Shown here piece by piece: positions 51,695-60,477 of a stretch of 64,000 nucleotides of DNA. A program made the translations under genes and the position numbers. The stretch is from an uncultured Bacteroidales bacterium (lineage in GTDB: Bacteria; Bacteroidota; Bacteroidia; Bacteroidales; Bacteroidaceae): contig CACZCZ010000008.1 of NCBI GenBank assembly GCA_902779845.1, positions 1-64,000 on the forward strand, written 5' to 3'. The notes beneath the pieces were generated by a model that saw only the letters and a list, made by a program, of their open reading frames with translations, searched no databases and was not told the origin of the DNA. Every line of letters starts with the position of its first letter. The stretch's first letter is position 1.

Positions 51695-52600
51695 ATGAAA
51701 AAAATTATAACTATTTTTGCAATGGTGCTATGTTGCGCCGCATCTGTAGTAAAGGGACAGGTCTTTTTTATAGACGGAGTCGCTTACCGACCAATTAACG
51801 AGGTTTCGATACAAGAGGGGAGCTATTTTTCAGGGGATGTGGTAATACCAGATGTCATTAACAAAGATGGTCAAGGCTACTGGGTAACAGAAATTTCTAG
51901 AGGCGCATTTGATAAAAGCAATGGTGTGACATCTATCAAATTAGGACTTTACGTTAAAACAATTGCACCTTATGCTATTTACGGAACATTCAGTAGAATA
52001 AAGCTGAATATGAATCTTGCGAAAGTTGATCCGCTCTCGTTCTATGGTTGCCCCAATCTTGAATATATTGATGCGTCAGAGTGTAGCTACTTGGCAGACG
52101 ATGAAGGAGTGCTGTATGACAAAGATATGTCGGAATTAAAAATATATCCGATAAAGAAGAAAAACGAGAAATATGTGATACCAGAGGGAGTTAGGAAAAT
52201 ATTACATTATGCCTTTTGGGAAACACAGATAGTCGAATTAGATATACCTTCATCTATCCAGGTTGTGGGTGGATTTGACAACGCTCCGTATTTAAAGACT
52301 ATCGTAGTACGTGCTATAAATCCGCCATCGCTATTTATTAACAGTGTTGACACAAGGGTATTACGAGAATGTACAATATATGTTCCAGAAGAAAGTATTG
52401 AAGCTTATCAACAGCACAAAGACTGGGGAAAGTTTAATAAAATAAAGGGAATAGGCGAATATGTATCTGTCAAATCAGTCAGAAATCCCAAGATGCCAAA
52501 AGGCTACTATGACATAAAGGGGGTTAGACATAACGAACTTCAAGATGGGGTAAACATAGTAGTTGAAGAAGAAGGAGGAGTAAAAAAAATAGTAAAATAA
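51695..52600 (+). CDS. secreted BspA-like leucine-rich-repeat protein (phage moron)
   Basis: ATG 51695 gives 301 residues with a signal peptide (MKKIITIFAMVLCCAASVVKG). The body is BspA-type LRRs (ISRGAFDKSNGVTSIKLG, LSFYGCPNLEYIDASECSYL, LDIPSSIQVVGG). The C-terminus (GVRHNELQDGVNIVVEEEGG) matches that of the host GLUG protein at 1123-5145. Much more AT-rich than flanking phage genes, with its own promoter and terminator, so it looks like an acquired lysogenic-conversion gene. Probably cell-surface or secreted. Confidence 0.85.
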   Translation: MKKIITIFAMVLCCAASVVKGQVFFIDGVAYRPINEVSIQEGSYFSGDVVIPDVINKDGQGYWVTEISRGAFDKSNGVTSIKLGLYVKTIAPYAIYGTFSRIKLNMNLAKVDPLSFYGCPNLEYIDASECSYLADDEGVLYDKDMSELKIYPIKKKNEKYVIPEGVRKILHYAFWETQIVELDIPSSIQVVGGFDNAPYLKTIVVRAINPPSLFINSVDTRVLRECTIYVPEESIEAYQQHKDWGKFNKIKGIGEYVSVKSVRNPKMPKGYYDIKGVRHNELQDGVNIVVEEEGGVKKIVK

Positions 52601-52628
52601 CATCTATTTTCATAGATATTGAAAAATA

Positions 52629-52661
52629 ATCCCGAAATCTTTTGGAGGTTTCGGGATTTTT
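52629..52661 (+). terminator. terminator of LRR gene
   Basis: ATCCCGAAA (52629-52637) pairs with TTTCGGGAT (52649-52657), then T-run. Its loop contains the TTTG of the next promoter. Confidence 0.8.
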
Positions 52662-52673
52662 GTCTTACCTTTG
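52641..52673 (+). promoter_or_regulatory. promoter of noncoding RNA B
   Basis: TTTG (52641-52644), 21-base spacer, TACCTTTG (52666-52673). The expected start is about 52679-52680, the first base of the 12-base repeat that opens the structured region. Confidence 0.75.
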
Positions 52674-52678
52674 CTCCC

Positions 52679-53296
52679 GCTAAACACATATGGCGCGAGT
52701 CATAGGGGCGACGATGACGCCCGAAATCACATCGATACCGGGCATTATTTATGCTCTTACATAACGGGACTCCCAAGTAGTCTCATCTCGCCAATAGCGG
52801 CGGCCACCCAGTATAGAATTTAGTCCCCCGTGACGAAGTCTGTATGTGTTTAGCGACAGGGAAGGCTGCCGCTTTCTCTGTCTATAGCCGGAGATGCGTT
52901 TGGCCGCGAGGCAAACGAGAAATTGGAATAACCGACAGGCCAAGAGGGCCTACGGGAAAATGCCCTGGACATCTCCGGCCCACATTGGAGAGAAGCCCCT
53001 ACCCGCGAGGATGGGGAGAATGAGAAAATCCTTCCGCGAGGGAGAACGCCTTGAGAACCTGCCACTTCTCTCCAAATCCCTACGCAGGGGGAGATGCCGC
53101 CACCCGTGAGGGCGCGGTGGACATAGTACTTCTACGCACATGACGGCGTAGCATATCTGGAACCCGGAACGTCTCTCCCTGCTTGGATGAAGGTCAAGTC
53201 CTTCAGGCCGGAAGGTCTAGTCCTTATGGCCGAAAGGACAGGTCCCTATAACCGACGGCACAGGGCCGATTCCCTGTAACAGCTAAACACATACAG
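52679..53296 (+). ncRNA. candidate large structured noncoding RNA B
   Basis: About 618 bases, no plausible gene. Long-range helices: CTGTATGTGTTTAGC (52840-52854) with 53282-53296, continued by ACAGGGA (52856-52862) with TCCCTGT (53271-53277), 22 pairs; GCCGGAGATG (52887-52896) with 52970-52979, 10 pairs; TTGGAGAGAAG (52985-52995) with 53065-53075, 11 pairs. Local hairpins with GNRA-type loops occur at 52897-52917 (GCGA), near 53000 and 53035 (GCGA) and near 53105 (GTGA). The 5' end GCTAAACACATA repeats at 53282-53293, so two strands compete for one partner. The outer helix ends five bases before the next ATG. Reminiscent of GOLLD/ROOL-type phage RNAs, but not recognised as either. Confidence 0.65.
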
Positions 53297-53300
53297 CAAC

Positions 53301-53618
53301 ATGAGACAATTAACTTTGAACTTCGACGGCTATGCATCCGGGACGGGTGCTGCCGCTCGCGCCGTAGCAGCGCGGGACGAGAGGACTGAGAATCAACGGG
53401 TGGCCGCTAAGTCCGGCCATACTCTGGCAGGGGCCTTCGCATGTGCCGCAGCCAGCGCCATGGCAGTGATGCCGGCGCTGCTGCTGCCTGCGGGTTTCGT
53501 GCTGGCCACAGGCGCCGACACGATCCCGCAGGCCTTGGCCTCGCTGGCGTGCTTCGCCCTCGGGGCATGGCCGCTGGGAGTGTTCGACATGAAGAGGAAA
53601 GGAGGTGAGTCATGCTGA
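53301..53618 (+). CDS. small phage membrane protein, unknown
   Basis: Encodes 105 residues with an Ala-rich start and two hydrophobic segments (GAFACAAASAMAVMPALLLPAGFVLA; ALASLACFALGAWPLGVF). The start codon lies right after the outer helix of noncoding RNA B, so translation may depend on its folding. Overlaps the next gene by 7 bases. Confidence 0.6.
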   Translation: MRQLTLNFDGYASGTGAAARAVAARDERTENQRVAAKSGHTLAGAFACAAASAMAVMPALLLPAGFVLATGADTIPQALASLACFALGAWPLGVFDMKRKGGESC

Positions 53619-53866
53619 AAGAACTGGAATTCCTGAAGGCACAGGTGCAACTGGAACACAAGCTGGTGGCCGCCTACGAGGAAGAGACTCGCGAGGCTGA
53701 CATCCTGGAACTCGAGCGCCAGCAGATTATGAAGCGCCTGGCCGAGAACTCGGCGAAGTTCGACCAGCTGAAGCTGAAGAAAGAGGGCCACCGCCGCGAC
53801 ATCCGCGAACGCATGGCCGAGCTGCAGGCGGAGTACGAAGGTAAGGAGAAAGGAGGTGCAGCATGA
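53612..53866 (+). CDS. small coiled-coil phage protein
   Basis: Encodes 84 residues that are almost entirely charged helix (EEETREADILELERQQIMKRLAEN). Possibly a tail assembly chaperone or regulator, given the tape measure gene downstream. An AAAGGAGG sits just before the ATG of the next gene. Confidence 0.6.
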   Translation: MLKELEFLKAQVQLEHKLVAAYEEETREADILELERQQIMKRLAENSAKFDQLKLKKEGHRRDIRERMAELQAEYEGKEKGGAA

Positions 53867-54057
53867 CAAAGACCGAGCAGAAGATCCTGAGCAGCTACGT
53901 GCAGAACCAGGACAGCGGACGCTTCACCTCGCAGGACATCTGCGACAACCTGCGCGAGACAGCCGCACTCTCACCCGCCGTAGTCACCGAATACATGCTC
54001 TCCCACGGATGGCAGCTGCAGCGGGATGACGACAGACTGGTGTGGGTGAAGAAATGA
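53863..54057 (+). CDS. small winged-helix-like phage protein
   Basis: Encodes 64 residues (ILSSYVQNQDSGRFTSQDICDNL ... VTEYMLSHGWQLQRDDDRLVWVKK); helices followed by a hairpin resemble a winged helix. ATGA overlap with the previous gene. Not recognised. Confidence 0.5.
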   Translation: MTKTEQKILSSYVQNQDSGRFTSQDICDNLRETAALSPAVVTEYMLSHGWQLQRDDDRLVWVKK

Positions 54058-54088
54058 AGCCCCGGATGCCACTTTCCAGCCGTTTCGC

Positions 54089-54119
54089 TTTCGCGATTCA
54101 CTGAGAAGCAGTATATTTG
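54089..54119 (+). promoter_or_regulatory. promoter upstream of 24-residue gene
   Basis: TTTC (54089-54092), 19-base spacer, TATATTTG (54112-54119). Confidence 0.65.
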
Positions 54120-54142
54120 CAACGAATTAGAAGGAAAAGAAT

Positions 54143-54217
54143 ATGTTCATCCTGATCATCTGGTTACTAGTCATCTGGTTCGCAGTGCTGTTCATCGGCG
54201 CGTGCAGGCAGAAATAG
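54143..54217 (+). CDS. 24-residue membrane microprotein
   Basis: MFILIIWLLVIWFAVLF followed by IGACRQK: one membrane helix with a short basic end. It has its own promoter 24 bases upstream and GAAAAGAAT before the ATG. Could be a tail-insertion or lysis accessory peptide; too short to classify. Confidence 0.4.
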   Translation: MFILIIWLLVIWFAVLFIGACRQK

Positions 54218-54223
54218 CAGTAT

Positions 54224-54254
54224 TTTCGTACGCGAGATAATGGCGGTATATTTG
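54224..54254 (+). promoter_or_regulatory. promoter of tape measure gene
   Basis: TTTC (54224-54227), 19-base spacer, TATATTTG (54247-54254), 30 bases before the ATG. The GCGGTATATTTGCA context resembles the promoter at 54112. Confidence 0.7.
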
Positions 54255-54283
54255 CAGAAAGAAACAAATATACCGCTTTTATT

Positions 54284-57200
54284 ATGGCAGCACGTAATGA
54301 GACTTATACCGCGACCATCAAGGTGAACGCGGAGCAGGCACATTCCGAGATTGCCCGGCTGGAAAAGGAGAAGACCACCTTGGAGCAGAGGATGATGGAC
54401 CTGGCAGGCAAGAAGGATGCACAGTCGAGGAAGGAGCGCGATCAGCTGCGCCGCGACCTGAAAGACATCAACCGGCAGCTGAACGACCAGCGGAGGTATG
54501 CGAGCGGGTTGAACTCTGTCCTCGGTGGACTGTCCACAAAGACATACAAGGACCTGAAGAACGAGGTCCGACAGCTGAACAAACTGATGCGCGACGGCAC
54601 CATCGAGAAGGGCAGTGCAGAGTGGCGCGAGATGGCTGAGCACATCAAGCGCTGCAAACGCGAGATGAAGGAGTACGAGGCTGCCGTGGAGGATATGCCG
54701 AAGAAGATGTCCGCGTGGGAACGGAGCATGAACTTCCTCAACAAGAACTGGGGAGCCATCACGCAGGTCTTCGCTGCCATCTCCGGCATTTCCCTGACGA
54801 TACGCAAGGCGGTGCAGGACTTCGCCAAGATGGAAGAGGCGATGGCTGACACCCGCAAATATACCGGCTTGACGGATGAAGCCATCCGCGACCTGAATGA
54901 GGATCTGAAGAAGATGGACACCCGCACGAGCCGTGAGGAATTGAACGACTTGGCCGGTGCTGCAGGCCGATTGGGCAAGACAGCTAAGCAGGATATTCTG
55001 GAATTCGTGGATGCCGGCAACATGATCAAAGTGGCGCTGGGCGACGATCTGGGCGAGGACGCCATCGATAAGGTGGGCAAACTGGCCATGGCCTTCGGCG
55101 AAGATGAGAAAATGGGCCTGCGCGGCGCGATGCTGGCGACGGGCTCTGCCGTCAATGAGCTGGCGCAGAACAGTAGCGCTCAGGCAGGCTACCTGGTTGA
55201 CTTCACGGCGCGTGTGGCAGGCTTCGGCAAGCAGCTGGGACTGACTCAGGCGCAGATCATGGGCTTCGGCGCAGTGATGGACGAGAACTTGTTGCGCGAC
55301 GAGATGGCCGCCACGGCCTTCGGCAACATGCTCACGAAGATGCAGCTCGACACGGAGAAGTTCGCGAAGATTGCCGGCATGAACGTCAAGGAGTTCACGA
55401 AGCTGCTGAATGAGGATGCCAACGAAGCCATCCTGCGACTGGCCGACAGTCTGAAACGTGCCGACTCGCAGACGATGATGAAGATGCTCGACGACATGGG
55501 GCTCGACGGATCGCGCGCCGTTGGCGTGCTGGCGACGCTGGCCGACAAGGTCGATGACGTGCGGGCGCGTCAGCAGCTGGCCACCAAGGCATACAAGGAA
55601 GGTACATCGGTGCTGGAAGAGTACAACACGATGAACAACACCGTGGAAGCCGGCATCGAGAAAGCGAAGAAACAGTTCATGGAGATGTCCGTGGAGCTGG
55701 GACGCAAGCTGGAGCCCGCGGTGAAGTACACCATCAGCAGCACGGCTCTGCTGGCGAAAGGGCTGTCTGCTCTCATCACCTTCCTTTCGCAAAACTACAA
55801 GATGCTGCTTTCGCTGGTTGTCCTGATAGGGCTCTACAACGCGGCCAAGCTGAAGAAGATTGCCCTGGAGAAACTTGATGCGGCATGGACAAAGACAGTG
55901 GAGGTGGCCGACAAAGCGCTGATAGCTACGAAGACGCTGCTGAGGAGCGCGCTACTGGCACTGGAACTGGCATGGACACGCGTGACGAAGGGCGCCATGG
56001 CTTACAAGAGGGCGATGGTGGCGGCGAGAGCGGCCAGCCTGACGAACCCGTGGACGGCACTCCTGACGGTGCTCACGGGTGTCGGCATCGCCATCTACGC
56101 CCTGGTGAAGGCTTGGAACAGCCATACAAAGGCGCTACGGGAACAGGAACCCGCGTTCCGCGCAGCCAAACAACACGCCAAAGATATGGCGGACATCTCG
56201 AAGAAAGTGAACTCCGATATCGCCAAGGAAGTGGCCACCATCCAGCACCTGACAACAGTCATCAGGAGCAACGCCTACAGCATCAACGAACGGCGCAGCG
56301 CCATCGACCAGCTGCAGAAGATCGTTCCGGAATACCACGCCAGCATCAGCAACGAAGGTGTGCTCATCGAGACGAACACCCAGAAGCTGCAGGACTACAT
56401 CACCGAGCTGAAGAATGCTGCCAAGGCGCAAGCCTACATGGATAAGATGACTGAGATCGCGCAGGCGAAGCTGGACAACGAACTGAAGCTGGCGCGCAAG
56501 CAGAACAACCTGAAGGCCGTCGATGCCGAGCTGGAGCGTGGCGAGCGGATGGGAGACAAGAATCCGTATAAGTCCGAGAAGAAACTGGTGCCGGTGGCCA
56601 GTACCGTCCCCGGAGGTCCGGGAAGCTCGGTCGAGATAGAGACCAACGACAAACTCATCGACAAGCTGAAGGAAAGAGAACACCAGCAGAAAGCCGTGAA
56701 CGAGGCGCTGAAGGAGCAGGAGGTGCTGAACCGTCGGCAGGCTGAGCTGGAGAAGCAGATGCGCAAGGACGGCATCATGAACCAGGTGACTGTCACAGGC
56801 AGCAAGCCTGCGCCTACGCCTACGCCGGCCGCCACCTTCGAAACCGATGCCGACAAGAAACGCCGGCAGAAGGAAGAGGAGGATCGGAAGAAGCAGCTGA
56901 AGGAGCGTGCCGAGGCAGCCAAGGCCAGCTGGCAGGAGCAGGTGGCAGAGGAGATGCTGGCCTACCAGCAGGGCATCTCCAGCTACACCAACTACATGGA
57001 AGAGAAGCACAACCTGACGCAGAACTACTACGACGAGTTGAAGCGCATCTACGGCGAGGATTCCAACGAGTATAAGAAGGCCCTGCTGCAGCAGGCACGC
57101 GACGAACAGGAATACAACAGCTGGAAGATCAAGCAGGATGACGACAGTCTGCTGCGCGATAAGCTGGAAATCGAGCACCGCATCAGGATGCAGTATGCCC

Positions 57201-58615
57201 AGCAGACTGTGCGCGATGACCGTCAGATGAACGAAGCGCTCTTCCAAAATGAAATCGCCTACCTGAAGAAGAAGCGGAACCTCTACAAGGACGGCTCCAA
57301 GGAGCAGATGGACATCGATATGCAGATACTCCAGAAGGAGAACCAGCACAAGTATAAAAAGGAAAAGGAATGGACTGAGCGGATATCCAAGTACAAAGCC
57401 GAGGCAAACAAGCTGAACTATGACGAGCTGATGAAAATGGAACTGCAGGGAATCCAGGACGTTCACGAGATGCTGATTGCCGCTGGCCAGCTTACAGAGG
57501 AGGAGTACACAAAGATCATCGAGAACATCAAGCGCAAGTACGCCGAGCTGAAGGCCGAGGCGGTAGCCAACAGCGATGTGCAAAAAGATGCCTCTGGCGC
57601 AGTCGATATAGCGAAGAAGACCGTCGGTGCCAAGCAGTCTGATGCCGGCGACAATATCGCAACGGGCATCTTCTCCATCGTTCAAGCAGTGGAGAACCAA
57701 AGGCGCATTAACGATGAGCTGGAGAATATGTATAAAGAAGGTCTTATCACCTTTGAGCAGTACGAGGAGGCAAAGAGACAGGTTGCCATGGAGACCTCGA
57801 CGGCCATCGTGGCTGGGGCACAGGCAGCCTTAAACACCATCAACTCCCTGCTTTCAGCTGCCAGCAGCTACGCCCAGGCGTGCAGCGACCTCGAGCTGGC
57901 CAAGATTACCAAGAACTACGACCGACAGATCAAAGCCGCAGGCAACAACGAAAAGAAGAAACAGAAACTGGAGGAGGAACGCGACAAAAAGATCCGCGAT
58001 GCCAAGAATAAGGCCAACAAGCGCGCCATGGCCATCGAGATGGCGCAGGCCATCGCCACAACAGCCCTGACTGCACTGCAGGCCTACCAGACTGGTATGC
58101 AGGCGGGCTATCCCGCAGGCCTGGTACTGGGACCTGTGGCTGCCGGACTGGCACTTGCGGCAGGTGCAATACAGATTGCCACCATCAAGAAAGCCCACGA
58201 AGCGGAAGCGGAAGGTTACTACGAAGGCGGCTTCACGGGCGGCCACCGTTATAGAAAAGAGGCAGGGGTAGTTCACGAAGGGGAGTTCGTGGCCAACCAC
58301 CAGGCCGTGAACAATCCACAGCTCATGCCGGTGCTCTCTCTGATTGATCAGGCGCAGCGCAACAACCGCGTAGGGCAGCTGCGTGCCGAGGATGTCACGA
58401 ACGTCATGGGTGGCGCTGCATCGGCTGCCGTCGTGGCGCCCGTCGTGAACGTTCAGAACGATAACAGCGAACTGCAGGAAGGGCTGGGCGAGCTGCACGA
58501 GGTAGTAGAGAACCTCAGTGGGCAGCTGGAGAGTGGCCTGCATGTGATCTTCGTATTCGACGGCCCTGAAGGGTTCGAATCCAATTACAGAAAATACAAA
58601 AAACTGAAATCATGA
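54284..58615 (+). CDS. tail tape measure protein
   Basis: Encodes 1443 residues. N-terminal coiled coil (to about 140), then the TP901-type core (MEEAMADTRKYTGLTDEAIRDLNEDLKKM ... LTQAQIMGFGAVMDENLLRD), hydrophobic segments near 495-520 and 585-615, a long charged coiled coil and a C-terminal hydrophobic stretch. It determines tail length and helps DNA entry. At 1443 residues a tail of roughly 200 nm would be expected from the usual ratio of the family. It overlaps the tail-tip gene by 4 bases. Confidence 0.92.
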   Translation: MAARNETYTATIKVNAEQAHSEIARLEKEKTTLEQRMMDLAGKKDAQSRKERDQLRRDLKDINRQLNDQRRYASGLNSVLGGLSTKTYKDLKNEVRQLNKLMRDGTIEKGSAEWREMAEHIKRCKREMKEYEAAVEDMPKKMSAWERSMNFLNKNWGAITQVFAAISGISLTIRKAVQDFAKMEEAMADTRKYTGLTDEAIRDLNEDLKKMDTRTSREELNDLAGAAGRLGKTAKQDILEFVDAGNMIKVALGDDLGEDAIDKVGKLAMAFGEDEKMGLRGAMLATGSAVNELAQNSSAQAGYLVDFTARVAGFGKQLGLTQAQIMGFGAVMDENLLRDEMAATAFGNMLTKMQLDTEKFAKIAGMNVKEFTKLLNEDANEAILRLADSLKRADSQTMMKMLDDMGLDGSRAVGVLATLADKVDDVRARQQLATKAYKEGTSVLEEYNTMNNTVEAGIEKAKKQFMEMSVELGRKLEPAVKYTISSTALLAKGLSALITFLSQNYKMLLSLVVLIGLYNAAKLKKIALEKLDAAWTKTVEVADKALIATKTLLRSALLALELAWTRVTKGAMAYKRAMVAARAASLTNPWTALLTVLTGVGIAIYALVKAWNSHTKALREQEPAFRAAKQHAKDMADISKKVNSDIAKEVATIQHLTTVIRSNAYSINERRSAIDQLQKIVPEYHASISNEGVLIETNTQKLQDYITELKNAAKAQAYMDKMTEIAQAKLDNELKLARKQNNLKAVDAELERGERMGDKNPYKSEKKLVPVASTVPGGPGSSVEIETNDKLIDKLKEREHQQKAVNEALKEQEVLNRRQAELEKQMRKDGIMNQVTVTGSKPAPTPTPAATFETDADKKRRQKEEEDRKKQLKERAEAAKASWQEQVAEEMLAYQQGISSYTNYMEEKHNLTQNYYDELKRIYGEDSNEYKKALLQQARDEQEYNSWKIKQDDDSLLRDKLEIEHRIRMQYAQQTVRDDRQMNEALFQNEIAYLKKKRNLYKDGSKEQMDIDMQILQKENQHKYKKEKEWTERISKYKAEANKLNYDELMKMELQGIQDVHEMLIAAGQLTEEEYTKIIENIKRKYAELKAEAVANSDVQKDASGAVDIAKKTVGAKQSDAGDNIATGIFSIVQAVENQRRINDELENMYKEGLITFEQYEEAKRQVAMETSTAIVAGAQAALNTINSLLSAASSYAQACSDLELAKITKNYDRQIKAAGNNEKKKQKLEEERDKKIRDAKNKANKRAMAIEMAQAIATTALTALQAYQTGMQAGYPAGLVLGPVAAGLALAAGAIQIATIKKAHEAEAEGYYEGGFTGGHRYRKEAGVVHEGEFVANHQAVNNPQLMPVLSLIDQAQRNNRVGQLRAEDVTNVMGGAASAAVVAPVVNVQNDNSELQEGLGELHEVVENLSGQLESGLHVIFVFDGPEGFESNYRKYKKLKS

Positions 58616-60477
58616 TAAGATGTACCATCAACGGTCAGGAGGCCATACCCACCCTGAAGAACAACATAAAGATAACGTCGGAGAACCCATTGTTGAAGGA
58701 CAAGGACTCCTGGACAATGGAAGTAATATTTCCCATGAGTATCGAGGAGAACGCCAGGATCTTTGGCAACTGCCACCGGCTCGAGGTCTCGAGGAGGGTG
58801 GCACAATATGACGACTGTGCAATCATCGCAGGCAACCAGATGGTCATCCGGGGAGTAGGGATTGTTGTGGGCGTCAATCAGAGCGAGGTGAAGCTGCAGA
58901 TCAAGAGCGGCATTCAGGGCATCGCCTATCGTTCAGAGTTCGAGAAGATATACATCGACCGCCTCACATACAACACCAAATTCCCATCATCTTCTCTGTG
59001 CAATTATGATAATGAAGCCGGTGATGAGTACATCTATATCGACAAATTTGCACAGTATCAGAAGGACTGTCAGGACCGCTATATCTACGCCTGCATCTAC
59101 GACACAAAGAACAGTCGCGTCATGAACGAGCCGGAGGTGAGATGGGAGCCCGGAGAGACTCCAGAAGGGGATGCCTTCTATGTTGTCCTGAAGAATCGCG
59201 CACAGTGTCCGAACGTCAACTACGTGCTGCGAACTGTTTTCAGCAGAATGGGCTACAGAATGAAAAACTCGCTGGCGGATATTGTGGGTGAGCTGGCTAA
59301 TGCATACGTCTGCAATACGAGAAAAGGCGGACTCATACCCCACGCGCTACCACATTGGACTGTGAAGCGCTTCCTTGATGAAATGCGTAAGATGTACAGC
59401 ATAGTATTCATCTTCGATGAAGAGAAGAAAACGGTGGAAATCATTAAGGAAGACCCTCTGGTACGCGGTATTGTGGAATACGAATGCCAGGACGAATTCA
59501 CTACGGACTACAACGAACAGGGATTGTCATACGTCGGGGCCTCCAATGTGGAATATAATCTGGCAGACTGCGAATACAGATACTGCAGCGACGATATTTC
59601 AGAAGATGCACTGCAGCATTTCGAGAGACGCGAATATGCTTCATGGGGTGATATGCAGTACGCTTGGGAGCAGATGAACGAGGAAACGAAAATGACCACA
59701 ATCTTCGAGTGCCCATACGGGACCTACTACACACAGAAATGGGAGGATGAAAATGAGGCCGTACATTTCGGCCTCCGGAAGGCCAAGTTCCAGCACATCA
59801 CACGCATCGAGGGCGGGGACAACGCCGTTGCACTGAACATCGCGCCCGCGGCCATCGGACCTGTCACAGTAAACCTTCCTGCGACATATCCGTTAGGAAG
59901 AGGGAACCTCGCACCTCTAGTACATAGAGGCGAACAGACAGAAGAATACGAGGTGCAGTTGTATCTCCCCTGTATAGAAGGCAAGGAGGACGGGAGCGAC
60001 GGCGAGTATCAGACTGTACAAGCTGTCGTCGAAGGCGGTGGAGATATCAGCGAAGATGAGGATGAGCGCATGGAGGTGGTATTTCTCGGGAGTGGAGATA
60101 AAGGGGTGTCGCTGAACCTAGGAGGAAAGATTTACTTCCTTAACACAAGACCCGAAAGAGGGTATACCTTTGCAACGTCGTTCACGATGGTGATGTGTTC
60201 CACAGATCCGGATGCCAACCCCGACACCAGCTGCAACCGTTCCTTCGCGTTGACGAAGACGGCTGCAGCTGTGTTCATAGGCCAGCTCCACCAGAAAGAG
60301 AAGGTCATCGAGAACCAGGAACCGACCGTCATCAAGTTCTTGACAAATGAAAGAACGGACCCGACCAAGATTCACCAGTTTCGCAACAAACGCTATATAT
60401 GCGAGAAGATAGAGACGGTGATTGACGAAAACGGGATACGTGAAGAGAAAACCGGCTATTTCTACGAGATGATCTAA
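58612..60477 (+). CDS. tail tip / baseplate protein
   Basis: Encodes 621 residues starting MIRCTINGQEAIPTLKNNIKITSENPLL, a start seen in tail-associated proteins following tape measure genes of Bacteroidales phages. Middle part alpha/beta (WTVKRFLDEMRKMYSIVFIFDEEKKTVEIIKED). Overlaps tape measure by ATGA and ends next to the convergent integrase, overlapping it by 4 bases. Probably distal tail/hub; family not certain. Confidence 0.65.
   Translation: MIRCTINGQEAIPTLKNNIKITSENPLLKDKDSWTMEVIFPMSIEENARIFGNCHRLEVSRRVAQYDDCAIIAGNQMVIRGVGIVVGVNQSEVKLQIKSGIQGIAYRSEFEKIYIDRLTYNTKFPSSSLCNYDNEAGDEYIYIDKFAQYQKDCQDRYIYACIYDTKNSRVMNEPEVRWEPGETPEGDAFYVVLKNRAQCPNVNYVLRTVFSRMGYRMKNSLADIVGELANAYVCNTRKGGLIPHALPHWTVKRFLDEMRKMYSIVFIFDEEKKTVEIIKEDPLVRGIVEYECQDEFTTDYNEQGLSYVGASNVEYNLADCEYRYCSDDISEDALQHFERREYASWGDMQYAWEQMNEETKMTTIFECPYGTYYTQKWEDENEAVHFGLRKAKFQHITRIEGGDNAVALNIAPAAIGPVTVNLPATYPLGRGNLAPLVHRGEQTEEYEVQLYLPCIEGKEDGSDGEYQTVQAVVEGGGDISEDEDERMEVVFLGSGDKGVSLNLGGKIYFLNTRPERGYTFATSFTMVMCSTDPDANPDTSCNRSFALTKTAAAVFIGQLHQKEKVIENQEPTVIKFLTNERTDPTKIHQFRNKRYICEKIETVIDENGIREEKTGYFYEMI

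Noticed and set aside
56135-57700. 521-codon minus-strand frame rich in Leu/Val
   Set aside because: Antisense of the coiled-coil part of the tape measure gene, which gives an artefactual hydrophobic product.
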